64,000 bases of DNA. It comes from Enterococcus_E cecorum_C (GTDB lineage: Bacteria > Bacillota > Bacilli > Lactobacillales > Enterococcaceae). The notes beneath the pieces are model-generated. The model saw only the letters and a list, made by a program, of their open reading frames with translations, made no database searches and had not been told where the DNA came from. A program made the translations under genes and the position numbers. The stretch is taken from assembly GCF_052119425.1 (NCBI RefSeq), contig NZ_JBQKFH010000004.1:24271-88270 (forward strand), in the 5' to 3' direction. Numbering within the stretch: position 1 is the first letter of the stretch; each line of letters opens with the position of its first letter. Positions 16,864 to 25,290 of this stretch are shown piece by piece.

Positions 16864-17586
16864 CTATTTTTGAGTCTTAGTCCGACGCGCAAAGTCCACA
16901 AAACGGAATTTGTCTAGGCGATGAATGGATTCGGTATATTCAAAACAACGCATATCGTATAGGTAAACCAAGCTTCGGACCGCAACCACATGACGATCAT
17001 CTAGCGTTAAATTTAATAAATCACGAATTTCTTTTGAAGCTGTATCAACCGTAATTTCCTTTTGCGCATAGGAAATCTCCAGGCCTAAATCTTCTTCAAA
17101 ATAACGATAAATCGACTCAGCCACCCGATCTTTCGGCAACGTTGGAATAATCGAAGCATCTAGATAATCAATATCAATAATGGAAGGCTCGCCATTAATT
17201 AAGCGGCGACGAACCAATTTCCACACCTCAGCAGCAACGGGCCAACCTGTCTTTTCACTTAAATCAGGAGAAACCGCAATTTTTTTAATCGAAATGACCT
17301 CGGTCTGACTCTCCATATTGAATTTATCTTGTAATTCTTTAAAACTCGTCAATCCTGAAATTGGAAAATCAAAGCGATGTAAGTCTAAAACAATCGAGCC
17401 TTTGCCTTGCTTTTTCTGAATATAGCCCGCATTACGCAAGAGACTCAACGCCTTTCGTACGGTTTCACGGGAGACATGATATTTTTCCATCATTTGACTT
17501 TCGCTAGGCAATAAAGTATTTGCTGGATAAACGCCATTTAAAATTTTTTGTTCTAAATCGGCAAAAATCTCTTTAAATTTATTCAT
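16864..17586 (-). CDS. treR: GntR/UTRA family repressor, TreR-like (trehalose operon)
   Basis: 240 residues. N-terminal winged helix of the GntR type (residues 1-68, LPSESQMMEKYHVSRETVRKA with the wing KKQGKGSIV), then a UTRA ligand-binding domain (about 90-235). The C-terminal string HRLDKFRFVDFARR is characteristic of trehalose repressors, which sense trehalose 6-phosphate. No treP/treA genes adjoin it, but a TTGTATATACAG box overlaps the GH65 promoter at 10980-10991, so the GH65-pgmB operon is the likely local target. Its own promoter (17633-17661) shows no such box. RBS GAGGG. Confidence 0.85.
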   Translation of the reverse strand: MNKFKEIFADLEQKILNGVYPANTLLPSESQMMEKYHVSRETVRKALSLLRNAGYIQKKQGKGSIVLDLHRFDFPISGLTSFKELQDKFNMESQTEVISIKKIAVSPDLSEKTGWPVAAEVWKLVRRRLINGEPSIIDIDYLDASIIPTLPKDRVAESIYRYFEEDLGLEISYAQKEITVDTASKEIRDLLNLTLDDRHVVAVRSLVYLYDMRCFEYTESIHRLDKFRFVDFARRTKTQK

Positions 17587-17632
17587 TCTAATCCCTCAAA
17601 ATTAATCTTTTTTAAAGTAATTTCTAATACTT

Positions 17633-17661
17633 ATTATAATAAGGCAAATAACTGGTGTAAA
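17633..17661 (-). promoter_or_regulatory. Promoter of the treR operon
   Basis: Minus strand TTTACA (17656-17661), exact 17-bp spacer, TATAAT (17633-17638). The -10 lies inside the palindrome CTTATTATAATAAG (17630-17643). Confidence 0.75.
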
Positions 17662-17795
17662 TAGACAAGTCTTGAAATTAAGTGTCTTTTAGGAAATTTT
17701 GTGTTAATGTAAATAAAAAGTTTCCCAAAAAATGCTAGCGTACTTGAAGTTTACTTTTGAACAATCTGAAAACCTACTATGGAAGGATGATGAAC

Positions 17796-18035
17796 ATGCG
17801 GATTCTCGTCTATAAAGATGGCGAACTAGATGGAATCGCCTATAAAGAAACCAACGAATATGTAAAAGCAAAAGAACATTCTTTTTTTGAACGTCTCACT
17901 AATATCCCTGTGAACTACCTGATTATCGAAAAGTTCATTCTATTTCGTGAACGCATTACCTCTTTAGACCAAATGAAATACGATGGTCGCGCATGTGGGG
18001 ATATGTATCGCTTTGTTGTTGAACATGATAAATAA
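17796..18035 (+). CDS. Small protein of unknown function
   Basis: 79 residues from the ATG at 17796, chosen because GGAAGG lies 9 bp upstream. Soluble, no signal or membrane segment, rich in aromatic and charged residues. No family recognised. Monocistronic, ending in a shared terminator with the convergent HAD gene. Its start, RBS and terminator make it a credible gene. Confidence 0.6.
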   Translation: MRILVYKDGELDGIAYKETNEYVKAKEHSFFERLTNIPVNYLIIEKFILFRERITSLDQMKYDGRACGDMYRFVVEHDK

Positions 18036-18037
18036 AC

Positions 18038-18087
18038 AAAACAGTGTCTAACCAATTCTCATGTAGAAATGGTGGACACTGTTTTTT
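18038..18087. terminator. Bidirectional terminator
   Basis: AAACAGTGTC (18038-18047) pairs with GACACTGTTT (18074-18083); T-run follows. Shared by convergent genes. Confidence 0.88.
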
Positions 18088-18799
18088 ATATCCTTAATTC
18101 TTGTTGTAAAGCTGTTAATAGTTCAGCTAAATGGCTAACTTCTTGATACTTAAAAGTTTCATGATTGGCTGGCTTTTGGCGCTGGCGATGATTGAACCAA
18201 TACACTGGCCAGTTTACCTGATTCGCCCCGACAACATCATTTTCAAACGAATCTCCAACATAGATGGCTTGATCCAACTGATGTGCTTTTTGGTAATATT
18301 CAAAAATTTCACGTTGAGGCTTCATTAAATCGACTTCTCCTGAGATTAACCAATTCTTTTCAGGAATATACTGAGCTAACTGAAGACTATGGAGTTTTTT
18401 CCGTTGCAAATCACCCGGTCCATTGGTAATCACCCCTAAAAAGATGCCTTGTTCTTGACACTTTTTAAAAAATGCCGCATAGCCCTCCAACAACGTTAAA
18501 TGTCCCTGATAATACGCATAAGTATCCTGAAACGACATTGCCAAATCTTCCGTTACCTCATAACCAAAAGCTTTGGCCGCCTCGATAATACGGATTTTTT
18601 GCACTTCTTTTATATCGATTTGTCCTAACTGCTGCTTTTCAAACAAAGAATCACTGATTGCACGGCTCTTTAAATAAAATTGATTAACCGAAACCGTAGC
18701 CGCCATCTGTGGTAAATGCTTTTGATAAGCCTGATTAAACGGCTGCATTGGGTCATATAAAGTATCATCTAAATCAAAAATGATGGCTCGCACCTTCAT
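18086..18799 (-). CDS. HAD-superfamily hydrolase, pyrimidine 5'-nucleotidase (YjjG-like)
   Basis: 237 residues. HAD motif I FDLDDTLYDP near 8-17, helical cap domain, motif II ITNGP near 124-128, motif III Lys in LMKPQREIFE near 158-167 and motif IV YVGDSFENDVVGA near 176-188. The pattern DDTLYD is typical of the pyrimidine nucleotidase/YjjG branch, acting on nucleoside monophosphates or other small phosphoesters. GGAGGG abuts the annotated ATG, so initiation at the GTG two codons later (18793) is also plausible. Monocistronic; substrate not determinable. Confidence 0.82.
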   Translation of the reverse strand: MKVRAIIFDLDDTLYDPMQPFNQAYQKHLPQMAATVSVNQFYLKSRAISDSLFEKQQLGQIDIKEVQKIRIIEAAKAFGYEVTEDLAMSFQDTYAYYQGHLTLLEGYAAFFKKCQEQGIFLGVITNGPGDLQRKKLHSLQLAQYIPEKNWLISGEVDLMKPQREIFEYYQKAHQLDQAIYVGDSFENDVVGANQVNWPVYWFNHRQRQKPANHETFKYQEVSHLAELLTALQQELRI

Positions 18800-18930
18800 C
18801 CCTCCTCGTAAATTATTTTAACATTATTACGATTAAATGAAAATGTAGTAGATATTCAGTTTCCAACTTGCTTTTAAAAATTACTTGTTATATGGTAGAG
18901 ATAAATGTTATGAAAAAATAGGAGAAATTT

Positions 18931-19500
18931 ATGATTCGCAAACTAACAAGAGAAGAGATTATTGATACGTATAACCAACACTTAGTCACTGATTTTCCAG
19001 AAGATGAAGTCAAGCCTTTAGCGATTATTTTGGATTTTTATGACCACCATCGCTATGAATGCTACGGACTATTTCAAGAAGATAAAATGCTTGCTTATGC
19101 CTATTTTGCGGACTTTAAGGCTGAAAATATCGACGCCTACTTGCTAGATTACTATGCTGTCGTTAAAACTGCGCGTAACCAAGGAATTGGCAGTCAATTA
19201 CTCAATGAACTATTGCCAACTCTAGAAAAGCATCGTTGTATTTTAATTGAAATCGAATCACTCAATACCGCTAATAACCAAGAAGAAGCAACTCTGCGTA
19301 AACGTCGACGCGATTTCTATCTACGTAACCAAGTACAGCTTTCCCAAGTAGTAGCCCAAGCTTTTGACGTAGAATACCAAATTATGTACTATGCTAAAGA
19401 AGTATTAGAGGATGCCTTTATTCATCAACAAGTCCAATTGGTATATCAAGAATTATTCGCATCCTTTACACCACGTCCATTTGAAGTCTATCCAGTATAA
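18931..19500 (+). CDS. GNAT family N-acetyltransferase
   Basis: 189 residues. The GNAT fold is visible from the beta-strand LLDYYAVVKTARNQGIGSQL near 71-90, with the acetyl-CoA loop R-x-x-Q-G-I-G, followed by LIEIES. The C-terminal third is longer than the minimal GNAT core. Acceptor unknown. RBS AGGAG precedes the ATG. Flanked by a terminator at 19503-19548. Confidence 0.82.
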   Translation: MIRKLTREEIIDTYNQHLVTDFPEDEVKPLAIILDFYDHHRYECYGLFQEDKMLAYAYFADFKAENIDAYLLDYYAVVKTARNQGIGSQLLNELLPTLEKHRCILIEIESLNTANNQEEATLRKRRRDFYLRNQVQLSQVVAQAFDVEYQIMYYAKEVLEDAFIHQQVQLVYQELFASFTPRPFEVYPV

Positions 19501-19502
19501 TC

Positions 19503-19548
19503 AAAAGTCCTGAATCGCAGTATACACAACGGTTCAGGACTTTTTTAC
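19503..19548. terminator. Bidirectional terminator
   Basis: AAAAGTCCTGAA (19503-19514) pairs with TTCAGGACTTTT (19533-19544). Confidence 0.92.
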
Positions 19549-19880
19549 AATTCAGTATATTTTTTATTCGAGCCACGTGCCTTTTCAATGGGATATTTCT
19601 GGGCATTTTTAGCTAATTTTTCTTCAATGATTTGCCCCACATCAAACTGCAAATTATCCGCCATCATTAGAGAATAGATTAAGACATCTGCTAGCTCTTC
19701 TTTTAAGCGTTCTTGCTTGGTTTGGACCACCTTCGTACTATCTTGCCATTGGAATAGCTCGAGTAATTCATTCGCCTCCAATGAAATCGAAATCGCTAAG
19801 TCTTTTTCATTATGATATTGCCGCCAATCACGCGCATCACGAAACTGATTGACTTTTGCAACTAATTCTTCTATTTCCAT
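19545..19880 (-). CDS. MazG-like nucleotide pyrophosphohydrolase
   Basis: 111 residues, all-alpha NTP-PPase fold. Metal-binding pattern: EANELLELFQW near 34-44 and EELADVLIY near 61-69, i.e. E-x-x-E with a later E-x-x-D. Homologues hydrolyse (d)NTPs to (d)NMP and pyrophosphate as house-cleaning enzymes; the length is the usual one for the single-domain class. Start ATG at 19880 behind GAGGTGA. Monocistronic. Confidence 0.85.
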   Translation of the reverse strand: MEIEELVAKVNQFRDARDWRQYHNEKDLAISISLEANELLELFQWQDSTKVVQTKQERLKEELADVLIYSLMMADNLQFDVGQIIEEKLAKNAQKYPIEKARGSNKKYTEL

Positions 19881-19969
19881 CAAATCACCTCGTCTTTTAG
19901 TCTACGCACATCGCTTTCAAATAATACAAATTTTGTTATAATGATAAAAAACAGAAAGGAAGTTAGACC

Positions 19970-20596
19970 ATGAAAGCTGTCATAAAAAGTTCTCTCATTC
20001 TACCGGCTGTCTTTGTTTGTGGCTTAGGGGTTGCGCTTTTTGTCCGCGCAAATTTAGGATCAGATCCGGTCACTATGCTCGAAATCGCCTTAGCTCAAAT
20101 CACTACTTTAAGTCTAGGTCAGGCAGCTTTATATTTTGAGGGATTCATCTTCCTACTCTTTTTCTTTCTCAATCGAAAACTGATTCATGTCGGTTCATTT
20201 CTTTTTTCTTTTGGTATCGGACCAGCCATTGATTTATCAGAAAAGTGGTTAACCTATTTTTTAGGCACACCACAAGGATTATCCTGGCAAATCTTTTATC
20301 TCATCAGTGGGACGTTTTTTATTTGTTGGTCGTTGGCTTTTTACATTCCGCTCAATTATGGCTACCAAACTTCCGATATTTTGACCTTATCAGTTAGCGA
20401 GTGGTTTCATTTAAGCTATGGATGGTCGCTTACACTCGTTTATGGTGCTTTATTTATCTTGGCGCTTTTACTAGGTGGCCCCTTAGGCATCGGTACTGTC
20501 ATCGCCACATTTTCCTATGGGCCAATCATTGAATGGATGATGAAAACTTTTTCCTTCAATGCTGCTACCCTTTATCAAAAGCTAACCAAAAATTAA
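19970..20596 (+). CDS. YczE/YyaS/YitT-like membrane protein
   Basis: 208 residues with five hydrophobic helices. It has the YczE-family signature GLGVALFVRANLGSDPVTML near 18-37 and the second-half repeat GYQTSDILTL near 131-140. Proteins of this family have no proven biochemical function; some are linked to antibiotic production or transport. RBS AAAGGAAG. Convergent with the following gene and separated from it by only 15 bp, with no clear terminator. Confidence 0.72.
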   Translation: MKAVIKSSLILPAVFVCGLGVALFVRANLGSDPVTMLEIALAQITTLSLGQAALYFEGFIFLLFFFLNRKLIHVGSFLFSFGIGPAIDLSEKWLTYFLGTPQGLSWQIFYLISGTFFICWSLAFYIPLNYGYQTSDILTLSVSEWFHLSYGWSLTLVYGALFILALLLGGPLGIGTVIATFSYGPIIEWMMKTFSFNAATLYQKLTKN

Positions 20597-20611
20597 AACG
20601 CGCCGTCTCAG

Positions 20612-21223
20612 TTATTCTACAGGTACTAAATTTCCTTGACCTTGCGCATAAAGCACACCATCATGAATCGTGCCATTATCAACGGCGATATCATAAGCCA
20701 TGTAAGGACTGCCCTCGACAAAGCCAATCACATGCCAATACGTCTTGCCATCGCTACCGACTAACACTTGATGCGTATCCTCAATATCAAAATGCATATT
20801 GCTAGGTGAAAGTCCCGTCCGATCATAGTAACTTTGCGCCACGGCAATTGCTTCTTGGGCAGTAAATTTTGGTGTAGCACTTGGCGTTGGCGTACTTGGC
20901 ATTGCTTGATTATTTTGGTTGGAATCATTTTGGCCTTGATTGACAGTCGTTGTGCTCGAAGTCGTAGTCGTTTGATTATTAGTAGGCGTATCTACCGTTG
21001 ACTGAGGTTGTGCTTCTTTTACGATATCTGGAGTAGTCTCACTCGTTTTCTTCGTCTTTGGCTTTTGATTCTTTTTGACTTTGCTAACATGCGTGGATGT
21101 CGGCGTTGTTTGCTCTGCCTTTTTTTCAGGAGAGGTCATCACAAACAGACCAATTACCGGTACAAGAATAATTAAAGCAATTAGCACACTCACAAGTCCG
21201 ATAAACCGTTTATTTTTCTTCAT
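20612..21223 (-). CDS. Membrane-anchored extracytoplasmic protein, unknown function
   Basis: 203 residues. N-terminal Lys-rich start and a single helix (about 7-30) act as uncleaved anchor or signal. A Thr/Gln/Asn/Pro-rich spacer (about 35-118) follows, then an ~85-residue domain beginning FTAQEAIAVAQSYY with a Y-W-H-V-I-G strand, which resembles PepSY-type small domains. Likely displayed outside the membrane. No lipobox. No close family recognised. Confidence 0.6.
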   Translation of the reverse strand: MKKNKRFIGLVSVLIALIILVPVIGLFVMTSPEKKAEQTTPTSTHVSKVKKNQKPKTKKTSETTPDIVKEAQPQSTVDTPTNNQTTTTSSTTTVNQGQNDSNQNNQAMPSTPTPSATPKFTAQEAIAVAQSYYDRTGLSPSNMHFDIEDTHQVLVGSDGKTYWHVIGFVEGSPYMAYDIAVDNGTIHDGVLYAQGQGNLVPVE

Positions 21224-21469
21224 TGTAACACCACTTCTCTGTCTTTTTTCCTATTATACCAAAAAGAAACAGGCAAGCAAACGTATCCCAAACATTAAAT
21301 TTGTGAAAACTTTATTCAAACAGTCGTCCAATCTGTACTTCAAACACCAAATATAAATAACCAACACACTTCACAACTCAAAAACTTTAAGCGTAATCAT
21401 TTGTTGAGAATATAATAAATAACTCCTATATACAGCAAACATAAATAACTTATATCACAAGCATAACTG

Positions 21470-21499
21470 TTGTAGTTCATTTGTGCTCTGTGCTATACT
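21470..21499 (+). promoter_or_regulatory. Candidate bioY promoter
   Basis: TTGTAG (21470-21475), 18 bp, TATACT (21494-21499). I found no convincing BirA operator (TGTTAACC-type dyad) in the 322 bp between the divergent genes; the rest of that gap shows no feature. Confidence 0.5.
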
Positions 21500-21545
21500 C
21501 AAAAACGATTAAACAACAAAATCATACAATTTAGGAGTGAATCAA

Positions 21546-22091
21546 ATGAAAAGTCCAAATCGCACTTTTTATCTAGCTTTTTCTGCAATATTATTAGCCT
21601 TATTAATTATCTGCGCGCAAATCGTCTTGCCATTACCGATGATTCCTTTAACCTTGCAACCATTAGGCGTGGGTATGATTGGCACCTTATTACCTTTACC
21701 TTGGGCCGGGGCAACCATTTTAGCTTACTTAGCCTTAGGAGCACTAGGTTTACCAGTATTCGCTGGGGCTCATGGTGGAATCGCTGCCTTCTTAACGCCA
21801 AGTGGTGGCTACCTTCCATCCTTTTTCGTTTACGCTGTACTAGCCGCTCTTTTCTTGCGTAATCGTCAAAAAACTTGGATCAATATCTTTGTAGCCAATG
21901 TCTGTGCCGCGATGATTTATTTAGTGCTTGGTTCATTATGGCTATGCTTACCATTCATTGCTGGCATGAGCGTCAAAGCTGCCTTAATTGCCGGGACCTT
22001 ACCGTTTGCTTTACCAGTTATTGGCGAAATTGCCGTTTATACCACCATTGCTACGGCTTTACACAAAGTCATGGCCAGACGTTTACGATAA
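21546..22091 (+). CDS. bioY: Biotin ECF transporter S component BioY
   Basis: 181 residues, six membrane helices. BioY signatures are plain: LPLPMIPLTLQPLGVG near 29-44, the L-P-V-F-A-G-A-H-G-G stretch near 70-79, then FLTPSGGYLPSF near 83-94. It binds biotin and works with the shared EcfAA'T module encoded elsewhere. The start is the ATG at 21546 with AGGAG 8 bp upstream; the in-frame GTG at 21537 overlaps the RBS. Monocistronic with a strong terminator. No biotin biosynthesis genes are nearby. Confidence 0.93.
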   Translation: MKSPNRTFYLAFSAILLALLIICAQIVLPLPMIPLTLQPLGVGMIGTLLPLPWAGATILAYLALGALGLPVFAGAHGGIAAFLTPSGGYLPSFFVYAVLAALFLRNRQKTWINIFVANVCAAMIYLVLGSLWLCLPFIAGMSVKAALIAGTLPFALPVIGEIAVYTTIATALHKVMARRLR

Positions 22092-22096
22092 ACATA

Positions 22097-22137
22097 CAAA
22101 TGCCGATGAGAAGAAATTCCCATCGGCATTTTTAAAA
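22097..22137. terminator. bioY terminator
   Basis: AAATGCCGATG / CATCGGCATTT stem, loop 12, T-run. The 22138-22307 stretch holds no gene. Confidence 0.92.
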
Positions 22138-22307
22138 AGTAGTAAAGAAATAACCGTCTCGCATGAAGCTCGCCTTGCGCTCAAAAGTTCAACAAACCTC
22201 TGCTTGAGATTGTTTCTTATGTATTTATTATAGCTTATTGCGTGTTTTTTCACAAGCGTTTTCATCTTATCCCGTTGACATACTCACTAAAAACGCTACG
22301 TACTCTA

Positions 22308-22344
22308 AAAAGCTAGACCCCTAAACAAATACGAGTCTAGCTTT
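22308..22344 (-). terminator. Terminator of the sigma/anti-sigma operon
   Basis: AAAAGCTAGAC / GTCTAGCTTTT stem just after the minus-strand stop. Confidence 0.9.
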
Positions 22345-22348
22345 TGGT

Positions 22349-23530
22349 TTACATATTTTGATTGTATAATTCAATCTTTTCAATCTTGGCAAAACAGTCT
22401 GGATATTTTTTGAGAATATTTTGCAACGAAGCTACTGTAGTCACCGCATACACACTGCTAATCTTAAAATTATCTTTATTTTGCAGTTCTTTTTGATAAG
22501 CTTTGATTTCTTTATTCAAATATTCATAATGGAAGAGTTTTTGAAAATGCGCTTGATTATCTAACATGAATTGCAACAAGGATTGAAAACGATCATACTG
22601 GAAATTTTCCGGATATTGATTACTTGTTTGAATTCCCATAAACAGATAAGGATATTTTTGATTCAGTTTTTCTAAATATTTTTTGTCCCTTTCTTCGGCA
22701 GTTAACGTATAGGGCACGGTGCCAATATCGCGAAATCCTAGCAGTCCAGTCTTATCATTTGGTGGTTGAACGCCATACCAATAAATATGTGTGTATTCTT
22801 CTTCCTCAATTTTTTGCACTTGTTCTAAAGTCACACTTGGTTTAAAAGTAAGTGAGGCATAAATTTGGCTATATGGCGGCAAAGTAGCCAATTGTTTAAG
22901 CATGCTTTCTCTGAGATTCTCAAACGTTTGATACTCAAATGTTTCACTCGGCTTAGTTGAAAATCGTAACAACGCAGAAGACGTCCTTATAGCATAGTTA
23001 TTATTAACCACTTCGCCTTTTCTGATTTCCATTTTAGTGGGAAGCGGATAATCAAAGCTTGTTTCGCCGCGCTTCCCTAATGTGGTTTCAACATCATAAT
23101 TGCCATAACCGAGTTCATTAATTTTAATGTCATTGATACTAATAAAAGGGTTCTGCAACTCATAGGCAACCATGAAAGATAAAGAGAATGGCGCAACTTT
23201 ATCGCCATCTTTAGCAGTCGGATTATAGTAAAACTGATCGACAATTTTTGGTAAAGCGAAATAGCCGATTCCTGTTAACACTAATAAAATACCAATCGTT
23301 GCCAAAAGTGTTTTAAACCAATTTTTCTTGATTTGTCGATTGATTTTTTGCTTAAACTGTTGATCTTCCACACTTAAATCTAGTTTTTCCCATTCCGCTT
23401 GTTCCTCTTCTAAGGCTAAATCCTGTAATTCCTGAAATTCAGCTAGGCGTTCTTTGATATAGGCAATTTCTTCTGGTGTGGCTTGGTTTTGACGGTATTT
23501 TGCTAATAATTCTAATAATTTAGTACTCAT
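22349..23530 (-). CDS. Anti-sigma / sigma-factor regulator membrane protein
   Basis: 393 residues. The N-terminal ~75 residues are cytosolic, acidic and helical (zinc-finger-less anti-sigma style). One membrane helix lies at about 74-93 (LLATIGILLVLTGIGYFAL), and the rest is extracytoplasmic, matching the Sigma_reg_N plus Sigma_reg_C architecture of Gram-positive regulators. Its start overlaps the sigma gene by 11 bp, a typical sigma/anti-sigma arrangement. It probably holds the ECF sigma factor at the membrane until an envelope signal arrives; the signal is not known. Confidence 0.78.
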   Translation of the reverse strand: MSTKLLELLAKYRQNQATPEEIAYIKERLAEFQELQDLALEEEQAEWEKLDLSVEDQQFKQKINRQIKKNWFKTLLATIGILLVLTGIGYFALPKIVDQFYYNPTAKDGDKVAPFSLSFMVAYELQNPFISINDIKINELGYGNYDVETTLGKRGETSFDYPLPTKMEIRKGEVVNNNYAIRTSSALLRFSTKPSETFEYQTFENLRESMLKQLATLPPYSQIYASLTFKPSVTLEQVQKIEEEEYTHIYWYGVQPPNDKTGLLGFRDIGTVPYTLTAEERDKKYLEKLNQKYPYLFMGIQTSNQYPENFQYDRFQSLLQFMLDNQAHFQKLFHYEYLNKEIKAYQKELQNKDNFKISSVYAVTTVASLQNILKKYPDCFAKIEKIELYNQNM

Positions 23531-24005
23531 CTTGTAACACCTCTTTTAATTTTTTGCGTGCACGATGTAAGTAAACACGCACCTGATTGACGGTCAACTG
23601 AAAATACTGGGCTAACTCAGTCGTAGAACAATCCGCAAAATAAAACAACAATACCAACTCTTGATAAGGCATCGGCAAGGATAAGATAGCGAAATACAAT
23701 TGCCTATTTCGTTCTTTTTGCAAGATTTGTGATTCGAAACTTTCCGTAAAAGTAAGCTGTTGGCTCGCTAAATCCACTGACTGTCGGTATTGTTTTTTCC
23801 GATATTGATCAATAAAACTTGTCTTAACTACACGTAATAACCAAAACTTCAACTGATCAGGGGCATGCGTTTGACAAAGGAGCTTATAATAGGCCTCGCT
23901 AACTAACTGTTCTGCTTTTCTTTCATCTTTTGTCAGTGACAGCGCATACAAATACAAAGAGGGCGAAAACGCAAGATAACTTTCTTCAACTATTTTTCTA
24001 TCCAT
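23520..24005 (-). CDS. ECF-type sigma-70 family RNA polymerase sigma factor
   Basis: 161 residues from the ATG at 24005, which sits 9 bp after GGAGG; the frame runs open upstream to 24053 without an RBS. Region 2 covers about 8-70 (LYLYALSLTKDERKAEQLV) and region 4 about 105-160 with the HTH TTELAQYFQLTVNQVRVYLH. Co-transcribed and overlapping with the anti-sigma gene. Enterococcal relatives of such pairs (for example SigV/RsiV-like) respond to envelope stress, but the size and RsiV domain here do not let me assign that name. Confidence 0.85.
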   Translation of the reverse strand: MDRKIVEESYLAFSPSLYLYALSLTKDERKAEQLVSEAYYKLLCQTHAPDQLKFWLLRVVKTSFIDQYRKKQYRQSVDLASQQLTFTESFESQILQKERNRQLYFAILSLPMPYQELVLLFYFADCSTTELAQYFQLTVNQVRVYLHRARKKLKEVLQDEY

Positions 24006-24144
24006 AGTCATCGCCCTCCTTTCACTTAAGAGACGTTTGAAAGTCAAAAACATTACAAGATTTTATGTATTTATTTTAACAAAATATCAAAAACGATACT
24101 ATGGCAAAAAAGACACCTGCCTAGTTTAGACAGATGCCCCCTTG

Positions 24145-25155
24145 TTAATTAAAACCGTATAATTTATGCACTAAGCGATAAAAACCGATCACAATCATGC
24201 GGCCAGACTTACCTGGTAAATGCACACCAAAACCAAAGAAGCCACGACGCAACTTGCGATAAAGCTTCACATCTTGCTTGCGGATATATTGCCATAATTC
24301 GCGTTTCTTAGCCAAACTTTCTCTACTGCCTTCTTTAATCAATAATACCGACGAAATCATCGTAATAATCTCAGCATACTTAAACATATAGGCTTGCAAA
24401 TTCTTATCAGTCGTTGGATGTTGCGCCAAAAAGGCAATTATCCGGCGATTAATATACAGTTGTTGGTCAATACGCTTGATCATCACTTGCTCATTGACAG
24501 ACTGATCCTCGCGTCCAATATAATAGCGATAAAAATCAACATCTAAATAATACATCTTCTTCACAGCGGGTAGTGGCTCAAAAACATACAAATTATCCAC
24601 ATAAAAAGTATGCTTAGGTAAGACTAAATGCTGCGATAACAATAATTGCCGACGATAGATTACCGAATGCATCAATAAATACTTACCTACTGGAAAACGC
24701 TTGGTCGCCTCCCAGCTAAATACTTGATTCGTTGGTAAAAAGGACGTATATTCGATGACTTTCTTGCGTTTGGCCCCTTGTTTTTCATAGACGTAATTAC
24801 TAATCAATAAATCAATCGGCTCAGCAAAACTAGCTAAACAGTCTAAAATCTTTTCATACGCGTCCGGATCTACCCAATCATCGCTATCCACGACTTTCAC
24901 ATACTCACCCGTCGCATACTTGATGCCCGTATTGACTGCCTCGCCATGCCCACCATTTTCCTGATGAATCGCGCGCACAATCTCTGGGTATTGCGCTTGA
25001 TAGTCCTCCGCAATCTTGCCGGTGTTATCTTTTGACCCATCATTGACGATTAAAATTTCAACCCGACTGCCCCCAATAAGCAAAGATTCCACACAACGCT
25101 TTAAATAATCCTGGGAATTATAACTGGGGACGATAATACTCAATACTTTTTTCAT
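24145..25155 (-). CDS. Family 2 glycosyltransferase
   Basis: 336 residues from the ATG at 25155 (GGAAAG RBS); an in-frame TTG two codons earlier is less likely. GT-A fold N-terminus SIIVPSYNSQDYLKRCVESL near 6-25, nucleotide-sugar residues ILIVNDGSKDNTG near 33-45, and the metal-binding DxD-like VVDSDDWVD near 90-98. The C-terminal ~120 residues are basic. It probably transfers a sugar to a wall or membrane acceptor; it is not in a polysaccharide cluster. Monocistronic. Confidence 0.85.
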   Translation of the reverse strand: MKKVLSIIVPSYNSQDYLKRCVESLLIGGSRVEILIVNDGSKDNTGKIAEDYQAQYPEIVRAIHQENGGHGEAVNTGIKYATGEYVKVVDSDDWVDPDAYEKILDCLASFAEPIDLLISNYVYEKQGAKRKKVIEYTSFLPTNQVFSWEATKRFPVGKYLLMHSVIYRRQLLLSQHLVLPKHTFYVDNLYVFEPLPAVKKMYYLDVDFYRYYIGREDQSVNEQVMIKRIDQQLYINRRIIAFLAQHPTTDKNLQAYMFKYAEIITMISSVLLIKEGSRESLAKKRELWQYIRKQDVKLYRKLRRGFFGFGVHLPGKSGRMIVIGFYRLVHKLYGFN

Positions 25156-25248
25156 TTTCAAATCTTTCCATTAAATTATCTAACTTTTGTTGCTAAGCTT
25201 ATGATAAAGAAAATACCAACGTTTTGCAAGGGAATTCCTTTATACCAC

Positions 25249-25283
25249 ACAAAAAGAAGGGCAGCTCATCCACCCTTCCTTTG
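25249..25283 (-). terminator. Terminator of the DXS-like gene
   Basis: AGAAGGG / CCCTTCC stem flanked by A- and T-rich arms. Confidence 0.75.
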
Positions 25284-25290
25284 TCATCGA

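Noticed and set aside
24096..24140. Hairpin after the glycosyltransferase gene as a terminator
   Set aside because: Arms pair poorly and there is no clear U-run on the minus strand.
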